Below are positions 1 through 11,763 of a DNA stretch of 64,000 nucleotides, piece by piece. Position numbers and translations under genes: made by a program. How positions within the stretch are numbered: the stretch's first letter is position 1; the number at the start of each line of letters is the position of its first letter. The DNA is from Talpa occidentalis (Eukaryota > Chordata > Mammalia > Eulipotyphla > Talpidae). The notes beneath the pieces were generated by a model that saw only the letters and a list, made by a program, of their open reading frames with translations, made no database searches and was not told the DNA's origin. The stretch spans positions 28,560,808-28,624,807 of the forward strand of contig NW_023603184.1 in assembly GCF_014898055.3 (NCBI RefSeq), read 5' to 3'.

Positions 1-149
1 AGATGGGCAAAGAGCAGGGAAAGGAGACACAAGCCCAACTCTGGATAAAAACGCTTTTCCTTCCTACTGCAATCCCAAGTTTTGGGGTATTTTCTTTTCC
101 AGCTCTGTGATTGATGGTGTCTGTAGATAGCAAATAATTAGTGTGTTCA

Positions 150-345
150 GCGCAGGGTAGCCTGGTGGAAAGAAAACAGGCTTTGAAGCTCTCAGTCTGG
201 GTCTGAATGCCAGCTTTTCCATTCCAAGGGTGTGTGATCCTTGGCAGGAGAGGCAGGGTCTCTGAATCGCAGTCTCCTCATCTCTAAGACAGGAATAATA
301 AAAGACTCCAAGTCCTCGGGTTGCCCTGGGGATGAAATAGTGCAG
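150..345 (+). repeat. MIR SINE, ancient
   Basis: The order of landmarks matches the MIR core: a gtggaaagaacaggctttga-like start, a 'gggtctgaatgcc' centre, then 'ctcctcatctctaaga' and a 'ggatgaaatag' end. It is strongly diverged, as expected for a repeat that predates the placental radiation. Bases 1-149 show nothing I can assign. Confidence 0.7.
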
Positions 346-779
346 GCTTCTGCAGAAATATATTAGACCAGTGAACGCCAGAGACCAGAGTTTGCGTGAA
401 TGTGTGACCAGGCACAGCCTGCAAAGGGTCCCCCAGGGCCAGGGCCAGATAGGACCAGAATGTTCCCTCAGACATTGGCGAAGCACCATGGCCCCATCAC
501 CTCAACCCTGAGGGACATGCATGAGCTACTTAAGACATCTTGGGGTCATAAAAGGTTTCATTGTCCTCCACCCTAGGCCTCGGCCTTTTTCCTCCTGGAG
601 GATCTCTGCTCTGTCCCCAATGACTGTTTCTCCTCTGGCCCCAAAGCCCCAGGGCAGAATGTGAGCGCACCCTCCCCCTGGAGAAGGATTGCCTCACACT
701 CTGGGTATGTTCTGTGAAGTGCTGATGCTGCTGGGGCTAGTAAGTGACCCTCTGCTCCATGGGTGCCAAGGCTTCCTGT

Positions 780-850
780 CCCACTTGGCACCGAGCGGTC
801 CGCAGCGGCCGCCAGGGGGAGCCGGGGCCGGGAGCTGGGGAAGTAGGATG
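780..850 (+). promoter_or_regulatory. GC-rich patch with strong CTCF-type motif (805-823)
   Basis: Positions 805-823 read gcggccgccagggggagcc, which fits the CTCF core consensus (CCACCAGGGGGCGC-like) on the plus strand at nearly every informative position. The motif sits in a short GC-rich island with a NotI-type gcggccgc site inside otherwise AT-moderate DNA. CTCF binding here would make this a candidate insulator or loop anchor; occupancy is an inference. 346-779 and 851-1060 hold no gene or clear repeat that I recognise. Confidence 0.6.
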
Positions 851-1067
851 ATTGATTGAGTCTTCGTTGCAGCAGATATTTCAGGGGCTGTAGGTCGCAG
901 GCTGCGTCTAAACAGACCCGGGTTTGGAGAATGTTTGGGAAAGGAAAAAAATGTTCAACACTGGAGGAAAAAAATAGCGACCAAACTATTATCTCCACAC
1001 GCTCCCTTCCCTGGCTGAGCGACTAGTCTGCACCTTCCCCAGGTGCCCTTTGAAAAAGTCATTTTAG

Positions 1068-1400
1068 AAACTGCAGTGTAGTGGAAAGAACAAGGCTCAT
1101 AAGTCACGAATTCAAGGCTGTTCTGGACTGTCTCTCATTAAGAACTGCACACAGCTCTACCTTTCTCCACCTTTGTTTATTAATAACGTCTATTACCATT
1201 CATTGGCTGTGTTCCATGTGTCATGGTGCCAAAAATTGTCTCATTTAATTCGCACAACAATTATATGAAGGAAGTGTTTGTTATTCCCCATTGTATAGAT
1301 TAAGAAACAGAAGCATAAGAAGGACTTTTGTCCGAGGTTTCATCGGGCACAGTCGTTGAGCTCTGAGACTGCAACTTATGCAGAGCACTGATTTGTCTCC
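1068..1400. repeat. Two MIR fragments in opposite orientation
   Basis: 1068-1150 carries a plus-strand MIR start (gtagtggaaagaacaaggct...). 1190-1400 reads as a reverse MIR: 'catttaattcgcacaacaa', then 'ccccattgtatagattaaga', then 'cagaagcataag'. Both are diverged. 1400-2080 contains no gene or repeat I can name. Confidence 0.6.
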
Positions 1401-2084
1401 AAAATACTCTTAATCGTCAAATGTGTCTTCAAGCTAATAATAGCAATAATGATAATGCCTTTGCCACTATTTTTTCTTGCAAATTTTGAAGTCACTAAAA
1501 TGATTATATTTGCTTATATTCATATTTATATTCCAAAAGACCCCCACGTTTCCAGGGTCTTCGAATCACTTTCATGGGGGGCTGCACCAATAGAAAGAAA
1601 TTTGGGTGGAAGACTGAACAAGAGGTGTTGGTGAGCACGGCAAGGGCCTAATCGGAGCACAACTCAGGAGCACACATGACGGTAGCTGCCTTCGCCCTCT
1701 GCCTTTTCCCCTCACCTGGCACTGGTGCCGAGGTCTGTGGAACAGCTTCATCTCTTTCCCGCCACTCCTTTGCCCCTGGGCAAGGTCTCCTGTCTCCAAT
1801 GAGGAGTCTGATGAAATAGTCCCCTCTCCTTGGCTCAGCTATGCGGGCTGAAATTAGTCCCTTGCTAACTTTAATCTTCTTTTGAAATCCCTCAAAACAT
1901 GGCTCTTAACTTATCCAAAATCTTTCTTCTTCGTCCTCCCCTTAGTAAGTAAAACCTGGAGCAACATAAATTTCCTTTCATAGAGAACTGATTAAATAAG
2001 TTATATTGATTAAATAAGTCATATCAGTACATCATTGTTATGTTCATTAGTCACTGAAAATTCAAATGTAGTTACAATAAATAC

Positions 2085-2400
2085 AACTCAAACTGCCTGA
2101 AGCCAAAATAGGGGCTTATTGGCTCATGTGACTGAAAAACTTAAGAAGGACAAATGGCTTCAGGTCCCGCAGGATCCAGGTATTCAAACAATGTGGTTTC
2201 ATTTCATCTCTTGTCTCTGCTTTCTTCTGCATAGACTTCAATCTCAGGCAGAAAAGATGACCAACAACAGTTTGGCTTTTATCCCACAGAATTTACCACC
2301 GCAAAAGATAAAGAGCCTTTCACAGACTAGTTTGAACCATGCTGTCCATTTTTGGACCAATCTCTGTGATTCAGAGCAGGCCAAGTCTTAGTCAAGAGAG
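2085..2400. repeat. Ancient interspersed repeat, family not named
   Basis: The segment beginning with 'cttattggctcatgtgactg', followed by a 'ttctgcatagacttcaatct' stretch and a late 'ggaccaatctctgtgattc' stretch, follows the order of a widely distributed old mammalian repeat. I recognise the pattern but cannot assign the family. The short reading frame at 2119-2391 is not supported as a gene. Confidence 0.4.
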
Positions 2401-2409
2401 AGATATAAA

Positions 2410-2580
2410 CTTAAAGCTAGACCATTAAACTTCTAAAAGAAAACATGATACGATCTTTATAGCCTTGGAATAGACAAGGGTTCCCTTAAATAATCATGAA
2501 GCAGACAAATCATAAATTGAACTTAATCAAAGTTAAAAACTATTGTTTGAAAAACACCATTTGAAATAAAAAAGGAAGTC
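2410..2580 (+). mobile_element. Old L1 ORF2 fragment
   Basis: 'accattaaacttctaaaag' followed by 'gaacttaatcaaagttaaaa' and 'tatt(g)tttgaaaaacacc' matches the L1 ORF2 stretch just upstream of its 3' third (KLLEENI...IKLKN region). It is diverged and has no open frame. 2580-3455 shows no assignable feature. Confidence 0.55.
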
Positions 2581-3459
2581 CCATACTGAGAGAAATCAAT
2601 AGATGTTCCTTAAATTGTAAAATGAGTCTGCCAATGTTAAAAAATAATGACAGGTATCATATGAAAAGTTCTTTGGGGAAAAGAAGTTCTGTCTGTTTTC
2701 TTCACTACTATGTCTCTGTCACCCATAATAGCACACAATCAATAATTGTTGAATGAATGAATTTCAAGCGCATTAAATTTTAAATAATAATGCTACATAC
2801 AGATTGATCTCATTTATATAAAATTTTTCACTTCGGTACAGAGAAACAGAACTGGGGAAAATTTTGCTTTTTATTCTTATGCTTATGTAGATGGACTTTT
2901 TACTAAAATAAATAGAAAAACCTCATTAGGCTCTGTTATTTCAGGGCCTGGCCTCTCAGGCCTCAGGCCGCCCCTGCCTGGAGAAGAAAAGCTTACCTGG
3001 TGGTTCTGGGAGTTACTCCAGACTCTGCCTCCTGCAGGGTTTTTGCTCAGGATTGATTTTTCAAATTTTAGTCCAATTTTTACAAACTGAACTTCTCACT
3101 TTTGACCGAGTTCCTTTGAATTGACAAATTGACAGTCTTGTTCTTAATTTGCCTTTTCTGTAAGATGCTGTCCCTCTTATCCCTCAGACCTTTTGTTTCA
3201 ATCCTTAGAATGATACTCCTACCTGTCATTGACCCAGGTTCTCCCGACACTATATTCCAATCCAGGAATGTCCTCAAAAGAACAGCAGTGGAATCACCTG
3301 CTCTCATCTGGGGTGAACGTTTGCACAATGCCTTCAAGTCACTGGGATTATGTAAGACATAGAGCTTGAGGTAAAAGTCCCAAGTGCTCTGAATAGTGAC
3401 TGTTTCATAGATTATGAACAGAACAAGGTTTCTTTATTATTCACACTTTAAAGAAAGGA

Positions 3460-3600
3460 GGAAATTGAACATGCAAGTGCGAATGAATAACATGCCCGAA
3501 GTCACTCAGCTCATGAGTGACTCTGGCTCAAACTAAGAATCTCTCTGACTAAAGTTTATTCTTTCTTGTTCAGCTACACCAAATTGGTCCCCAGGAATAT
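3460..3600 (-). repeat. MIR fragment
   Basis: 'aacatgcccgaagtcactca' followed by 'gagtgactctggctcaaact' matches the reverse MIR core ('cttgcccaaggtcacacagc ... agccgggattcgaacc'). 3600-4370 contains no gene or clear repeat. Confidence 0.55.
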
Positions 3601-4374
3601 AAGCAGATAGGAGGACCCTATTTAGTTCCAAAACTCCCCATGTAAATTTGGAACTAACAGAATTCACCTAAAGAATGTCACCCTCATTCTCCCTGCCTAT
3701 CCCACAGATAATGTTGCTTTGAGAAAACCCAGGTAAAACCAGCTGTGAGCAGAAATGAACATCACCCTATGTGTCCCAAGTTGACCTTATGAAACCATTT
3801 AAGTCTGTGACGAAAAGGAGTTGACTGTCCAAGAGAGCATTATTATTTTCTCACTTACCCAAGTCAAGAGGAGTCATTTCTCTGGAATTAAAGATTTCAG
3901 AACTTTCGAAAGTGCTTCAAGGAAAACAAGTCAATATGCAAAAATGCACCATATGAAAAGTATGCTCATAACATCCTCCCATTCAATCTGCTCTTGGAAA
4001 AATATTCTCATCTCAGCACAAAAGTGGCTAGTCTATATACTATGAGGCCAGATCCCCTGATCACAGTTGATCAGACCAGATGTGAACACCTGAAATTGAT
4101 CTGCTCAGAGCCCCTGGTTGAGATGATCTAAATTCAGGAACAGCTCAAGGAGGTGAGGAATCACTGGCCTGAATGTTGAAGAAATAGTGAAAAGTCATCA
4201 AAACAATAGTGAGGCTTTCCAGGACACTGGAAGCCAATACTGTGTACCTGCTCAAGAGGAAAGACCTATGTATACTGACATTTTGACACACACCCCCCAC
4301 CCCGCACACATACACTCACATGACCAGCTACCCCTGGTCAGTGAAGTCCAACAACAGCCTTACCCACCCAACCC

Positions 4375-4425
4375 TCTCTCTCTCTCTCTTTCTTCTTCTC
4401 ACTCACACACACACACACACACGCG

Positions 4426-4458
<33 letters not shown>
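4375..4458. repeat. (CT)n-(AC)n compound microsatellite
   Basis: A (CT) tract is followed by a short TTC-rich bridge and an (AC) tract interrupted by a cgcgcacgc segment. The CT/AC pairing resembles the flanks of the LTR at 13998. Confidence 0.95.
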
Positions 4459-4461
<3 letters not shown>

Positions 4462-4869
4462 CAGTCAGAGTGGTGTGTGTCTTTAAAATACATTTCTTTA
4501 GAAAGACAAGGCTTAGCAGACATTTGGAGAAAGCTTGTGTTTTGTTTGTTTTAGTCCTTTTTTAATTTTTTTTAATTTTTAAAATTTTTTAATTTTTTAA
4601 ACAATATTTGCTTCCCCCCCCCACCCCCTGAGGTTGAAACCGAGACAAAATGAAGAAACCTCAGTAAGAAAGGGGGAGTGAGAATACTATAGAGAAATTA
4701 GAATTCCAGAAATGAATAAACTAGAAATGATAATCCTGGACAACCTCCTCACTGCAAGATTCTTAACCTGAGAATCAGAACAGCAAAGGCTTTTCTTCAA
4801 ATAAGGTAACATTTACAGGTTTCAGGGATCAGGACTCAAAATTGTTGGGGATGATTTTTCAGCCTAGCA

Positions 4870-5235
4870 AAGGGAGCACAAAAATCATAAAGTATCTAGT
4901 GATAAATGTAACAGATGTATAAGATCTCAACATTGAAAACCACAAAATGTTGAGAGACATGAAAATAAATCTAAATAAATGGAAGGCTATACCATTTACA
5001 AGAATAGAAGAATTTTAATATTTTAAAGATAGCAATAGTTTCCAGATCAATCTACAAATAGCATGCAATCTTGGCCAAAGAGTCAGCAATGCTTTATTAG
5101 GGGAAACTGACAAACTGTGTCTAAAATTTCTATACAAAACCTGAGAAGAGCCAATACAATCTTAAAAAAAAAAAAACAAAATTGGAGGAATTAAGCAACT
5201 TGATATCAATAAACAGGTGAAAATATAAATGAAGT
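4870..5235 (+). mobile_element. Old L1 ORF2 fragment
   Basis: The text from 'ataaatgtaacagatgtata' through 'ttgagagacatgaaaataaa' and 'aagagccaatacaatcttaa' to 'ggaggaattaagcaacttga' follows the L1 ORF2 C-terminal third. Frame-breaking changes are frequent. 5240-5690 is AT-rich without an assignable feature. Confidence 0.65.
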
Positions 5236-5699
5236 AACTTGGCAATTGAAGCAGGGTTTTAAAAACCATTAAAGTGTACAGGGAAATCAGATAGGTATTA
5301 TCACTTAAAATATATCTTTTCCACTTACTGCCCCCACTTCCCTGAGTACATTCATCAAAGTGAGGGTTTTGTTTGCATAGTAAATGGGAAAAGTAGGTGC
5401 ACAGTAAATATTTGTTGGGTTGACTTAAATATCCCAATTCTTTTTCATTTTTTTAAGTAATAACTATCCCATCAAGGAAAGGATGAATACCTGTCCATAT
5501 GTGTGCATTAGCGATAAGGGGATCATATACTAAATTTTGGATAAGTCAGTTTTCTATGCAGGCATTTTCTCGATCTAATGATAGACAAACCAAGACAATG
5601 GAACTAGTTCTCTACTTTGACTGATATCTAGGAAGCATGAGGCTCTTTCAGTAATTCCCGTGGGTTAGGTGTATTTTACCTTAGTGCCTTTATCTATAC

Positions 5700-6270
5700 A
5701 AATGCCCCTGAGACCTCACTCTATTGTGATTCAGCAAACAGTACTGGCAAGTGATTGAAAATCAGCTGCCTATGCCAATAACAGCTCCATTAGACCTTAT
5801 CTTTCTATTGTGGCTCTTAAAATTAGTATTTCTTTCTGTTATAATGAAAAAAATAATCTCCATGGATTGTAAAAAGCAATGCCTAATATTACAGCGTGAT
5901 TACTTTCAGCATAAATTGAATACTGTATTGTTCGGTAATAATTATCATTTTTAAGACATTTCAGTCTGCAAGATAGGAAGAAATCCTGTCAATTAGATAA
6001 TAGCCAATAAACCAATAACCAAACTGTACAGTGCATTAAACATAATTAGCCTTAGATTTTAAAAATTATTCAGAGGCAAAGTCAAGTCATTCCCAGGGAT
6101 GATGCTGTGATTGCCAAGTGCAACTACAAGTCACCCCTGTATCAAAGGTTGACTGGGGCTCGAAGGAGACCATGATGCTTAAGAGCATAACATGGGTAAT
6201 GGCTTTTACATTTTATTGTCCTTTGTTCCCTCTATTAAGCCTAGTTCAGTCCCTTGTCACTGAACATATG
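5700..6270. other. AT-rich unique stretch with many TAAT and CCAAT-type motifs
   Basis: I recognise no repeat in this block. It contains clustered short motifs of the homeodomain type (aataattatcatt at 5937-5949, caattaga, cataattagcc) and two close 'ccaataa' elements around 6004-6018. This composition is common in conserved non-coding enhancers. Conservation cannot be judged from one sequence. Confidence 0.3.
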
Positions 6271-6274
6271 TGCC

Positions 6275-6610
6275 TTCATCTGTTTGGGCAGCTATAACAA
6301 AATGCCACATTCTGGGTAGCTTATAAACAACAGAAATCTATTTCTTACAGTTGTGGAAGCTAGAAGTACAGGGTTCCTGGGAGTCTGGTGAGGACTCACT
6401 TTCCAATTCATAAACAGTCACAGTCTCAGTGTCCTCACATGGCAATAGGGAGGTCTGGGGGTCTCTTTTATGAGTACCAACTCCATTTAAGAAAGGTCTA
6501 CCCTCATGACTTAAGTACCTACTAAAGTCCCCACCTGCCCATTACCATCATTTTTGGCATTAGGTTTATATATGAATTTGTAGGGGACACAGATATCCAG
6601 TCAATAGCAC
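6275..6610 (-). repeat. MaLR-class (MLT1/MST-like) LTR
   Basis: In reverse orientation this matches a MaLR LTR nearly end to end: 'gcagctataacaaaatgcca', 'ataaacaacagaaatctatt', 'tgtcctcacatggcaatagg', 'ctcttttatgagtaccaact', 'accctcatgac', ending 'gggacacagatatccagtc'. It is a non-coding solo LTR of an old retroelement. Confidence 0.7.
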
Positions 6611-6699
6611 TATGTTCCTATCTTCATGCTGTGTGTCATACATCTATGCTACATACCGCAATCAAATCATCATTAAGAAATTAAAGAGCCATGCTTTGC

Positions 6700-7140
6700 C
6701 ATCCTAGTATTCCTCGCATCATTAGTTAGGTTTTGGTGAGGCACAAACATCTCCAGATCTTAATGAGGGACTTAACAAGTTTATCTCTTGCTTATGCAGC
6801 CTGTTTATTGCTGGTTGGCAGTGGGACTATATTCTTTGTAGACTCTTGAACCCCAGTAGAGGAAGGCTATATGGGTTATGAGCCACACAGCAGAAAGAAG
6901 GAAGGAACATGACCAATCATGCACTGGCCCTTAAATCTTTTGCCTGGAAATGGTATCTCTGATGGCCACTCACATTTCTCTGGCCAAAGCAAGTCACGAG
7001 CCTAACTTCAAAAGAGGCAGGAACATGTTATCCTACCATGGGCTTGCAGAGAGAATGGCATATTGTGAATAGCCCAAATAATTCCTACTTCTCTAAGAGG
7101 GGAATGTAAATAAGAGAAACATAACTCTTATTCATGTAAG
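6700..7140. repeat. Ancient repeat, family not assigned
   Basis: The stretch from 'ttggtgaggcacaaacatct' to 'gaatggcatattgtgaatag', with an internal 'ggccaaagcaagtcacgag', has the phrasing of an old dispersed mammalian repeat. I cannot name the family. No coding signal is present. Confidence 0.35.
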
Positions 7141-7189
7141 GACCATTGAAATATCTTGGAATATTTTAAGATTTTCAATTACTTTAATA

Positions 7190-7480
7190 AAATCAATTAC
7201 TTTATACCAAATAACATTAGACTTGAATACATAATTAATTAGCAATAAAGATTCCACATAATTAATGTCCTGTAATCATGGTTTTCTCTCCTCATTAGTT
7301 GCAATGCTAATTAATATGTGATATATATGAAATATATAAATATACTGCATGTGAAATGGCATTTTTCTATTTGGAATTCCAACCAGATGTCCTATTAGTT
7401 TTATTTTTAACTCCTCATAACAATCAAAAATTCACATATTCTCATAATTTTATTTTCAACTTGTATTTTATAGAAAAGAT
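7190..7480. other. AT-rich stretch dense in TAATTA cores
   Basis: Repeated homeodomain-type cores occur within about 120 bp: cataattaattagc, cataattaatg, gtaatcatgg, ctaattaatatg. No repeat family is recognised. It may be a regulatory element, but the evidence is composition only. Confidence 0.3.
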
Positions 7481-7754
7481 ATTGAGATGGGAAAGAAATA
7501 CCTGAAGTGATTTATTGTTGTCATTTTACCTCTCTGCTTAAAAACTTTTAAAAACTGTCTATTATCTATTATCTAGATGCAAATTATAATGTTTGGTTTG
7601 GCAAAAATGGTTTTCTATCAAAAAATCAAAAATTTCTCTTTTCCCTTTAAGAGTGTACTGTTGTCACTGGGATATAGCTGCATAGGTCTCTTACAGCCAG
7701 ATACAGTGAATGGAATGTGAGCAGGAACTCTTTTATTATTATTATTATTATCAT

Positions 7755-8345
7755 TGTTCCTCAATATACTAAAAATGGAGCTACCATATGACCCAGCAAT
7801 TCCACTCCTAGGAATCTACCCAAAGGACACAAAAACATTAATTCAAAAAGATATCTGCACCTCTATGTTTACTGCAGCACTATTTGAAATAGGTCAGACA
7901 TGGGAACAACCCAAATGCCCAAAAATAGATGACTGGATCAAGAAGATGTGGTACATATACACAATGGAATACTATTCAGCAACCAAAAATGACAAATTCA
8001 TGCCATTTGCAACACCATGAACAGAGCCAGAAGGAAATATACTCAGTGAAATAGCCAGAAGGAAAAAGCAAAATCGTAAATGGTTTCATTTATAGGAGGA
8101 ATATAGGAGAACCAAATAAGAGATTAGGGGAAAAACATCATCAACAACAATAATATAACAACAAAACTAGCAGGTAACCATAAATAAGAGACATTCTGTG
8201 GTGGGTGGGGAAGGGATCAAAAGAGGAGAGAGAAGAGCACAAGGAACTATGGTGAGATTTCACGGGGGAACAAGTGGTGGAAATTTTATGGGGAATACAC
8301 AATGATGTAAAAGATATAAATAAAAAAATAAATGATTTAAAAAAA
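7755..8345 (+). mobile_element. 5'-truncated L1, 3' end
   Basis: The insert starts in the C-terminal part of ORF2 and runs through the 3' UTR to an A-rich tail near 8345. The frame 7754-8020 is open and shows the ORF2 end signatures YDPAIPLLGIYPKD (from about residue 12) and KMWYIYTMEYYSA, then stops early at FATP. The 3' UTR has the G-rich tract (ggtgggtggggaagggat) typical of L1. A (TTA)n run at 7733-7752 lies just before the junction. It is incapable of movement because nearly all of the element is missing. Confidence 0.85.
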
Positions 8346-8349
8346 GAAA

Positions 8350-8590
8350 ACATTCGTAAAGCACATACTATGTGCCAGGTATAGATAAGTGTTTGACAAG
8401 CATTAACTCATTTACTTCACATAACAATCATATAAAGTAAATTCTACTAAAGCCCCCATTTTACAGATGAAGAAACTGAGGGGCAGACTCGTTGAATAGT
8501 ACAGTTAGGAAATCATAGTGATGGAATTCCAGCCCAGGAAGTCTAATTCCAGAGTCCATACTCTTAGCCACTGCATTATCCTTCTTCTTA
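8350..8590 (-). repeat. MIR, nearly full core
   Basis: Reverse MIR: 'actatgtgccaggtatagat', 'cattaactcatttacttcac', 'cccattttacagatgaagaa', 'ccagcccaggaagtctaatt' and 'catactcttagccactgcat' appear in order. It directly abuts the L1 tail on its left and a lineage SINE on its right. Confidence 0.85.
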
Positions 8591-8617
8591 AACCAGGACC
8601 TTTAAAAAGCAAGTTGG

Positions 8618-8913
8618 GGGGGGCCTCCCTGGTGGTGCAAGGAGTTAAGCAATGCACTATGAAGCAATCTGAAGCCTCTGCAGTACGAGTTCGATCCCCA
8701 GCTGGCCAGGAAGCAACCCGCATAGCACAGCAGACCTCTCCTGTCTCGCCCACTGCTCCCCTCCATAGTGTACTTCAGTCAGTCTGCCTGTTCCGTTCCC
8801 CGCTCTGTCTCTGGTGAATCCTCTCACCACCACCACCCCCCACATCTCTGGCCTGTACCCCAGGTCTTGTATGCATAAATAAATAAATAAATCTTTTAAA
8901 AAATAAACAAAAT
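8618..8913 (+). mobile_element. tRNA-derived lineage SINE, full length, with target-site duplication
   Basis: The head carries pol III control regions (A box near tggtggtgcaaggag, B box gagttcgatcc). The body follows (agcagacctctcctgtctc, cagtctgcctgttccgttcc), then a (TAAA)n tail containing AATAAA and a TCTTT terminator, the structure of the so-called T+ SINEs. Imperfect duplications aaaagcaagttgggg (near 8604-8617) and aaaagcaagtgggg (near 8914-8928) flank it. 8930-9160 is unremarkable. Confidence 0.9.
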
Positions 8914-9159
8914 AAAAAGCAAGTGGGGCTTCTCTAGCTACTCTGTAGTCCCAAGGGATAGCAGAATCCTGGGTTTCTGATTAGCCATAGGGAAGCAAGC
9001 TACCCACTGACCATGAGCTACACACTAGAATACCACATGAATGAAAAATAAACTTCTGTTGAGCCAAAGCACTAAAACTTTGGCTTTGTTTTTTTACAAT
9101 GTCTAGTGTTTTCCTCAACTGGCATGCATGGCAACAAAGAGCCACTACAAATTGTCATG

Positions 9160-9290
9160 ATCTAGAGTCAAATCTGGATTCTAGCCCCAGTGTAATCTCT
9201 GAGTTGACATATGACGTTAAGAAATCACTTCTTCCCTCAAGACCACATTTGGAAAGTAAGGGGACTGGATTAGATCAACATTTTATAATC
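9160..9290 (+). repeat. MIR fragment
   Basis: 'tctagagtcaaatctggatt' followed by 'ctctgagttgac' and 'cacatttggaaagtaagggg' matches the MIR order. Diverged. 9290-9545 has nothing assignable. Confidence 0.5.
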
Positions 9291-9544
9291 TATATTTCCC
9301 TGAATATTCATTTTGACTGCATTGTTGTAATCTCCTTGAAAACAGGATTCTGCGGCCAAATAAGGTAGAGAACTTTTGGATACCACATGTCCTTTTGGAT
9401 AGACATAATGTGTATTCAATTAATGAAGGCTTTGGACATGCTTCCATAAGGACTTTAACAATATTCGCCAGATGGATTTGACCATAGAAACTCAATCTTT
9501 TTTTAATTAGGAGACATTTATTAGTACTTAGATGGGTCCTTCAA

Positions 9545-11072
9545 AGAAATGAAACAAATATTGCTGAAATCCATATAGAATCATAAAAGACCCCAAATAG
9601 CCAAACCTCTCCTCACTGAAAGGGGGAAGAATGAGAGTATTACACTGCAGACTTCAAATTATACTACAAAGCCATAGTAATTAAAACAGCATAGTATTGG
9701 AACAAAAACAGATATACAGGCCAATGGAATAGAATTGAAAGCACAGGAATAAAACCACACATATATGGTCAACTGATCATGACAAAGGATCAAAGACTAC
9801 ACATTGAAATAAGGAAAGTATCTTCAACAAATGGAGCTTGGAAAATTAGACTGCCATATGAAAAAGAATGAAACTAGACTACTATATCACACCATGCACA
9901 AAAATCAACTCAACATGGATAAAAGACTTGGATATAAGACCTGAAACCATAAATATATAGAAGAAAACACAGGAAAAACACTCCATGACATAAACTCCAA
10001 AAATACCTCTGAGAACTCATCTCCAGAAGCAAGAAAAATAAAGAAGAATATAAACAGCTGGGACTATATTAAACTAAAAATATCCTGTACAAAAAAAGAC
10101 AGTAACCAAAATGAAGAGACACCCTATTGAATGGGAGGAAATATTTGCATACCATGCATCTGATAAGGGACTGATATCAAAGATCTACAAAGAATTCACA
10201 CAACTTAACAAAACAACCCAATCAAAAGATGAGCAGAAGAGCTAACTAAACACTTCTTCAAAGAAGAAAGGTAAATGGCCAGCAGGCATATGGAAAAATG
10301 TTCTTCATCACATGTTATCAGGGAAATGCAAATCAAAATCACAATGAGATACTACTTCACACCTGTGAGAATGGCCCATAGTATAAAAACCAGAAAAACA
10401 AGTGCTGACAAGGATGTGGAGAAAAAGGAACTCACTTACACTGCTGGTGGAAATACAAACTAGTCCAGCCATTATGGAAAGCTGTGTAGAGTTTCCTCAA
10501 AACATTAGAAATGCATCTACCATATTATTGAGTGATTCCACTTCTAGGAATCTACCCAAAGAACATAAAAACACTAATTTAAAAGGAAACGCACCCTCCT
10601 TTGTTTATTGCAGCACTGTTTACAATAGCCAAAATATGGAAAAAACCTAAATGCTCCCAAACAGATGAATGAATGAAGAAGACATAGTTTATATACACAG
10701 TGGAATACTACTCAGTGATCAAAACAGACAAACCCACGCCATGGATGGAGCTGGAAGGGTTGATGCTAAGAAAAATAAGTAAGAAGGAAAAGATAAACAT
10801 TGGATGGCTTCACTTCTATGTGAAATATAGAGAAACTGAAAAAAGGGTCAAAGGCAAACCTTGAAGCTGACTATAGATATGAGGCATCCATGAGGGGAGA
10901 GGGAGGAAAGAAGGTGGGAAGGTTGAAAACAGGGGCTAAGGGAAGAGCACAAGGGAATAAGGTGATAGACTATAGGAGCTTTGGTGGTGGGGGAGCTACT
11001 GTCACCAGTCCTGAGGGGAGAAATCATACATTGCCCAAAAATTAAGTAAAACCTTTAAAAAATACTTAAATG
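9545..11072 (+). mobile_element. 5'-truncated L1, about 1.5 kb
   Basis: The element begins in the ORF2 region 'agccatagtaattaaaacag / agtattggaacaaaaacaga', continues through 'aggatgtggagaaaaaggaa' and 'tggaatactactcagtgat', and ends in a 3' UTR with a purine-rich tract (10890-10930) and an A-rich tail near 11072. Only short frame pieces survive (for example 10275-10463), so the reverse-transcriptase C-terminus is broken by frameshifts and stops. It is older than the L1 copies at 7755 and 18010. 11075-11745 contains no recognisable gene; it is moderately pyrimidine-rich unique sequence. Confidence 0.85.
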
Positions 11073-11763
11073 GATCCTAAAGTACTAAGAAATATAATTT
11101 TGGCAAATGGTGAACTAGAAACCTGAAGTTATTCGAAGTTCTAAAAATGCTCTGCATGATTCTCTAAGTTGGTATACTAAAACCTGAACCTGAAGTTCTA
11201 AAACTCTTGCTAAGCTCTATGATTCTTCCTACCTTCCTGAATTTCCCATTCATAGGTCCAGTCAGGTTACCGCTTCATTGCTATATAAATGTAGCATGTA
11301 ACTCCCTTAGACCTGGGAACTTCTCACCTTGCTTCCTGAAGCTGGAATAACCCCTTCTCTCCTCCACACTCCAAGCCTTTCCTAATACTTTAATGTTCAA
11401 CATAACTCTAACCCATGAAAACTCCATAGTGTGATCCAGAGTTCACCTTACTTCTCTCTTACTCAACACACATTAAACTGCCTGGACCTTACACAAACAT
11501 TTTAGGATTTACCACCACCTCATTCCCAGCTGCCTCCAAAAGCTCTCTTCAAAAAAGGGCAAGGCTGTGTAGCGCGAGAGCTAATTAGGAGAGTTCAGTG
11601 AGCTATTTTGATTTGCATTGCTTGAACAGACAAAAAAAAAATCAAACTGGAAATAGCCATAAACAAGAAAGATGCATGTTGACTCCAGTGGGGAGTAATA
11701 GAACAAGCTTTGTGAGCCAAGAGAATTCATGAGGATCAAACAAGGAGTGAAATGCAGTTCCAG

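Noticed and set aside
4375..4458. CRISPR-like or satellite array
   Set aside because: It is a simple CT/AC microsatellite; no spaced direct repeats anywhere in the window resemble a CRISPR array.
7754..8020. 88-residue protein as a gene
   Set aside because: It is the C-terminal remnant of L1 ORF2 in a truncated insertion.
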